A DNA stretch of 13,117 bases from Erysipelotrichaceae bacterium (GTDB lineage Bacteria; Bacillota_I; Bacilli_A; Erysipelotrichales; Erysipelotrichaceae). The notes under the pieces are model-generated. The model was not told where the DNA came from, made no database searches, and worked only from the letters and a program-made list of their open reading frames with translations. Position numbers and translations under genes: made by a program. The stretch's first letter is position 1. Each line of letters opens with the position of its first letter. Positions 12,343 through 13,117 of this stretch are shown here, in pieces. The DNA is taken from positions 1 through 13,117 of the forward strand of contig JANJWY010000172.1 in assembly GCA_024709285.1 (NCBI GenBank), given 5' to 3'.

Positions 12343-13117
12343 GACGCATTTGATGGATTGCTTTGATTCGTTGCATTTCGTTATATACGATCATATAACC
12401 TTCATCAACACCCATGCCCGGCTTAGCCAAAATCTGACAGGGATGGGTAGCCATGGCACAATGGACGCACACTTGAGAACTTCTGTCCGTTTCATTGCAT
12501 GTGCCGCCTTGATAGGCCATCACTCCTTTTTCACGGCAATACAACACAGCTTCAATCGTATTATTAATGCCGCCCAAGTCCGGCGTTTTTATTTGAATCA
12601 TATGCCCGGCTTTATTATCCGCAAAATATTTAATGTCTTCCAAGGTGTTACACCACTCGTCTGCAACGATGATGACCGGGATTTTTGCTTCATCAAGACG
12701 TCGGGTGATTTCTTTGAGTGCTAACATTTGTGCTTCACGTTCTTCAACATCCATCGGACCTTCGATTCGCAACTCAAAGGGCGAGGCAGCTTCTGAGCAC
12801 TTTCTTAAGTATTCAACCATTTTGTCCATATCCTGATTGAAAATAAGACCAATGGTTCCATATACATCCAAATGGATTGCCGGTGCGTAGTCAATACTGA
12901 AACGCTTTGCCTCAATCCGCTGTTTCAACCAGCGAATGTAATCTAGCAGCTTCTCACCATCATGCCCGAGTTTTGTGGCGACATGATTGATCAATCCGTG
13001 TGGCAGCACATCCGCTCCTTTTAAAATCATCTTATCCACATTGTTATATCGGTCATCCCCCGATTGCATAAAAATCGGAATAGCCTCATCACTGACCTGC
13101 GTGCCAGATTCTTTAGC
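12329..13117 (-). CDS. mal: Methylaspartate ammonia-lyase, N-terminus outside window
   Basis: Enolase-superfamily enzyme that converts (2S,3S)-3-methylaspartate to mesaconate and ammonia, the second step of glutamate fermentation by the methylaspartate route. The reading frame runs off the window edge: upstream of the Met codon at 13069 it continues AKESGTQVSDEAIPIF, matching the family, so about 154 residues are missing. The visible 262 residues keep all key positions in register with the Clostridium tetanomorphum enzyme. The Mg ligands are HLDVYG (Asp238), RIEGPMD (Glu273) and VADEWCN (Asp307). The catalytic base is Lys331 in QIKTPDLGG, and GGTCNET carries Cys361. The family length is about 413 and this protein should be nearly the same. 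Glutamate mutase and mesaconase genes would be expected beyond the window. Identification is very secure. Confidence 0.96.
   Translation of the reverse strand, partial: AKESGTQVSDEAIPIFMQSGDDRYNNVDKMILKGADVLPHGLINHVATKLGHDGEKLLDYIRWLKQRIEAKRFSIDYAPAIHLDVYGTIGLIFNQDMDKMVEYLRKCSEAASPFELRIEGPMDVEEREAQMLALKEITRRLDEAKIPVIIVADEWCNTLEDIKYFADNKAGHMIQIKTPDLGGINNTIEAVLYCREKGVMAYQGGTCNETDRSSQVCVHCAMATHPCQILAKPGMGVDEGYMIVYNEMQRIKAIHQMRQRGN

Noticed and set aside
12329..13069. Methylaspartate ammonia-lyase starting at Met 13069
   Set aside because: The frame stays open to the window edge and the extra residues match the family just before QSGDDRY, so the gene is simply truncated by the window.

Overview
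The window reads as a walled, AT-rich bacterium, most likely a low-GC Gram-positive (Bacillota). The reasons are strong AGGAGG-type ribosome binding sites, sigma-A-like promoters, CCA-encoded tRNAs, a D-Ala-D-Ala ligase, a CatE-type dioxygenase with an HxlR/DUF24-style operator, and a methylaspartate ammonia-lyase typical of amino-acid-fermenting anaerobes. The exact lineage cannot be fixed from sequence reading alone.

Layout. Positions 2-1144 hold the 3' part of a D-alanine--D-alanine ligase ending in an intrinsic terminator. Positions 1219-3946 hold two tandem MgtE-type magnesium channels, a gap-free duplicate pair about 54% identical by hand count. Positions 3989-4909 hold deoD (purine-nucleoside phosphorylase) followed by a 63-residue CxxC heavy-metal-binding protein, then a terminator. 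Positions 5016-5279 hold three tRNA genes, Ser(GCU), Asp(GUC) and Gly(GCC), with a terminator. Positions 5280-5932 are non-coding but structured. A consensus-like promoter (TTGACT-17-TATAAT) and a strong intrinsic terminator delimit a transcript of about 98 nt with pseudoknot potential that I cannot assign to any known RNA family. It is followed by 375 nt of leader-like sequence with hairpins and a perfect palindrome.

Positions 5933-9820 encode a 1295-residue secreted protein. It has a signal peptide, a distinctive N-terminal domain, one divergent repeat, six tandem repeats of exactly 336 bp (112 residues), one more divergent repeat, and a C-terminal TPGYWKNH domain with a DxNxDG calcium-type loop. 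It has no LPxTG motif and no C-terminal membrane anchor. Positions 9952-10437 hold a non-heme ferritin with a complete ferroxidase site. Positions 10465-11325 (minus) hold a CatE-like two-module VOC dioxygenase whose promoter carries a 19-bp inverted repeat at the predicted transcription start. Positions 11448-12332 hold a cation diffusion facilitator. Positions 12329-13117 (minus, cut by the window end) hold the C-terminal two thirds of methylaspartate ammonia-lyase, convergent with the transporter gene and sharing its stop-codon bases.

Functionally this is mostly housekeeping sequence with a metal-handling flavour (Mg channels, a soft-metal-binding protein, iron storage, a divalent-cation exporter). 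The large repetitive exoprotein and its structured upstream region are the part most likely to hold undescribed biology. The single most novel-looking element is the orphan small RNA at about 5460-5557.
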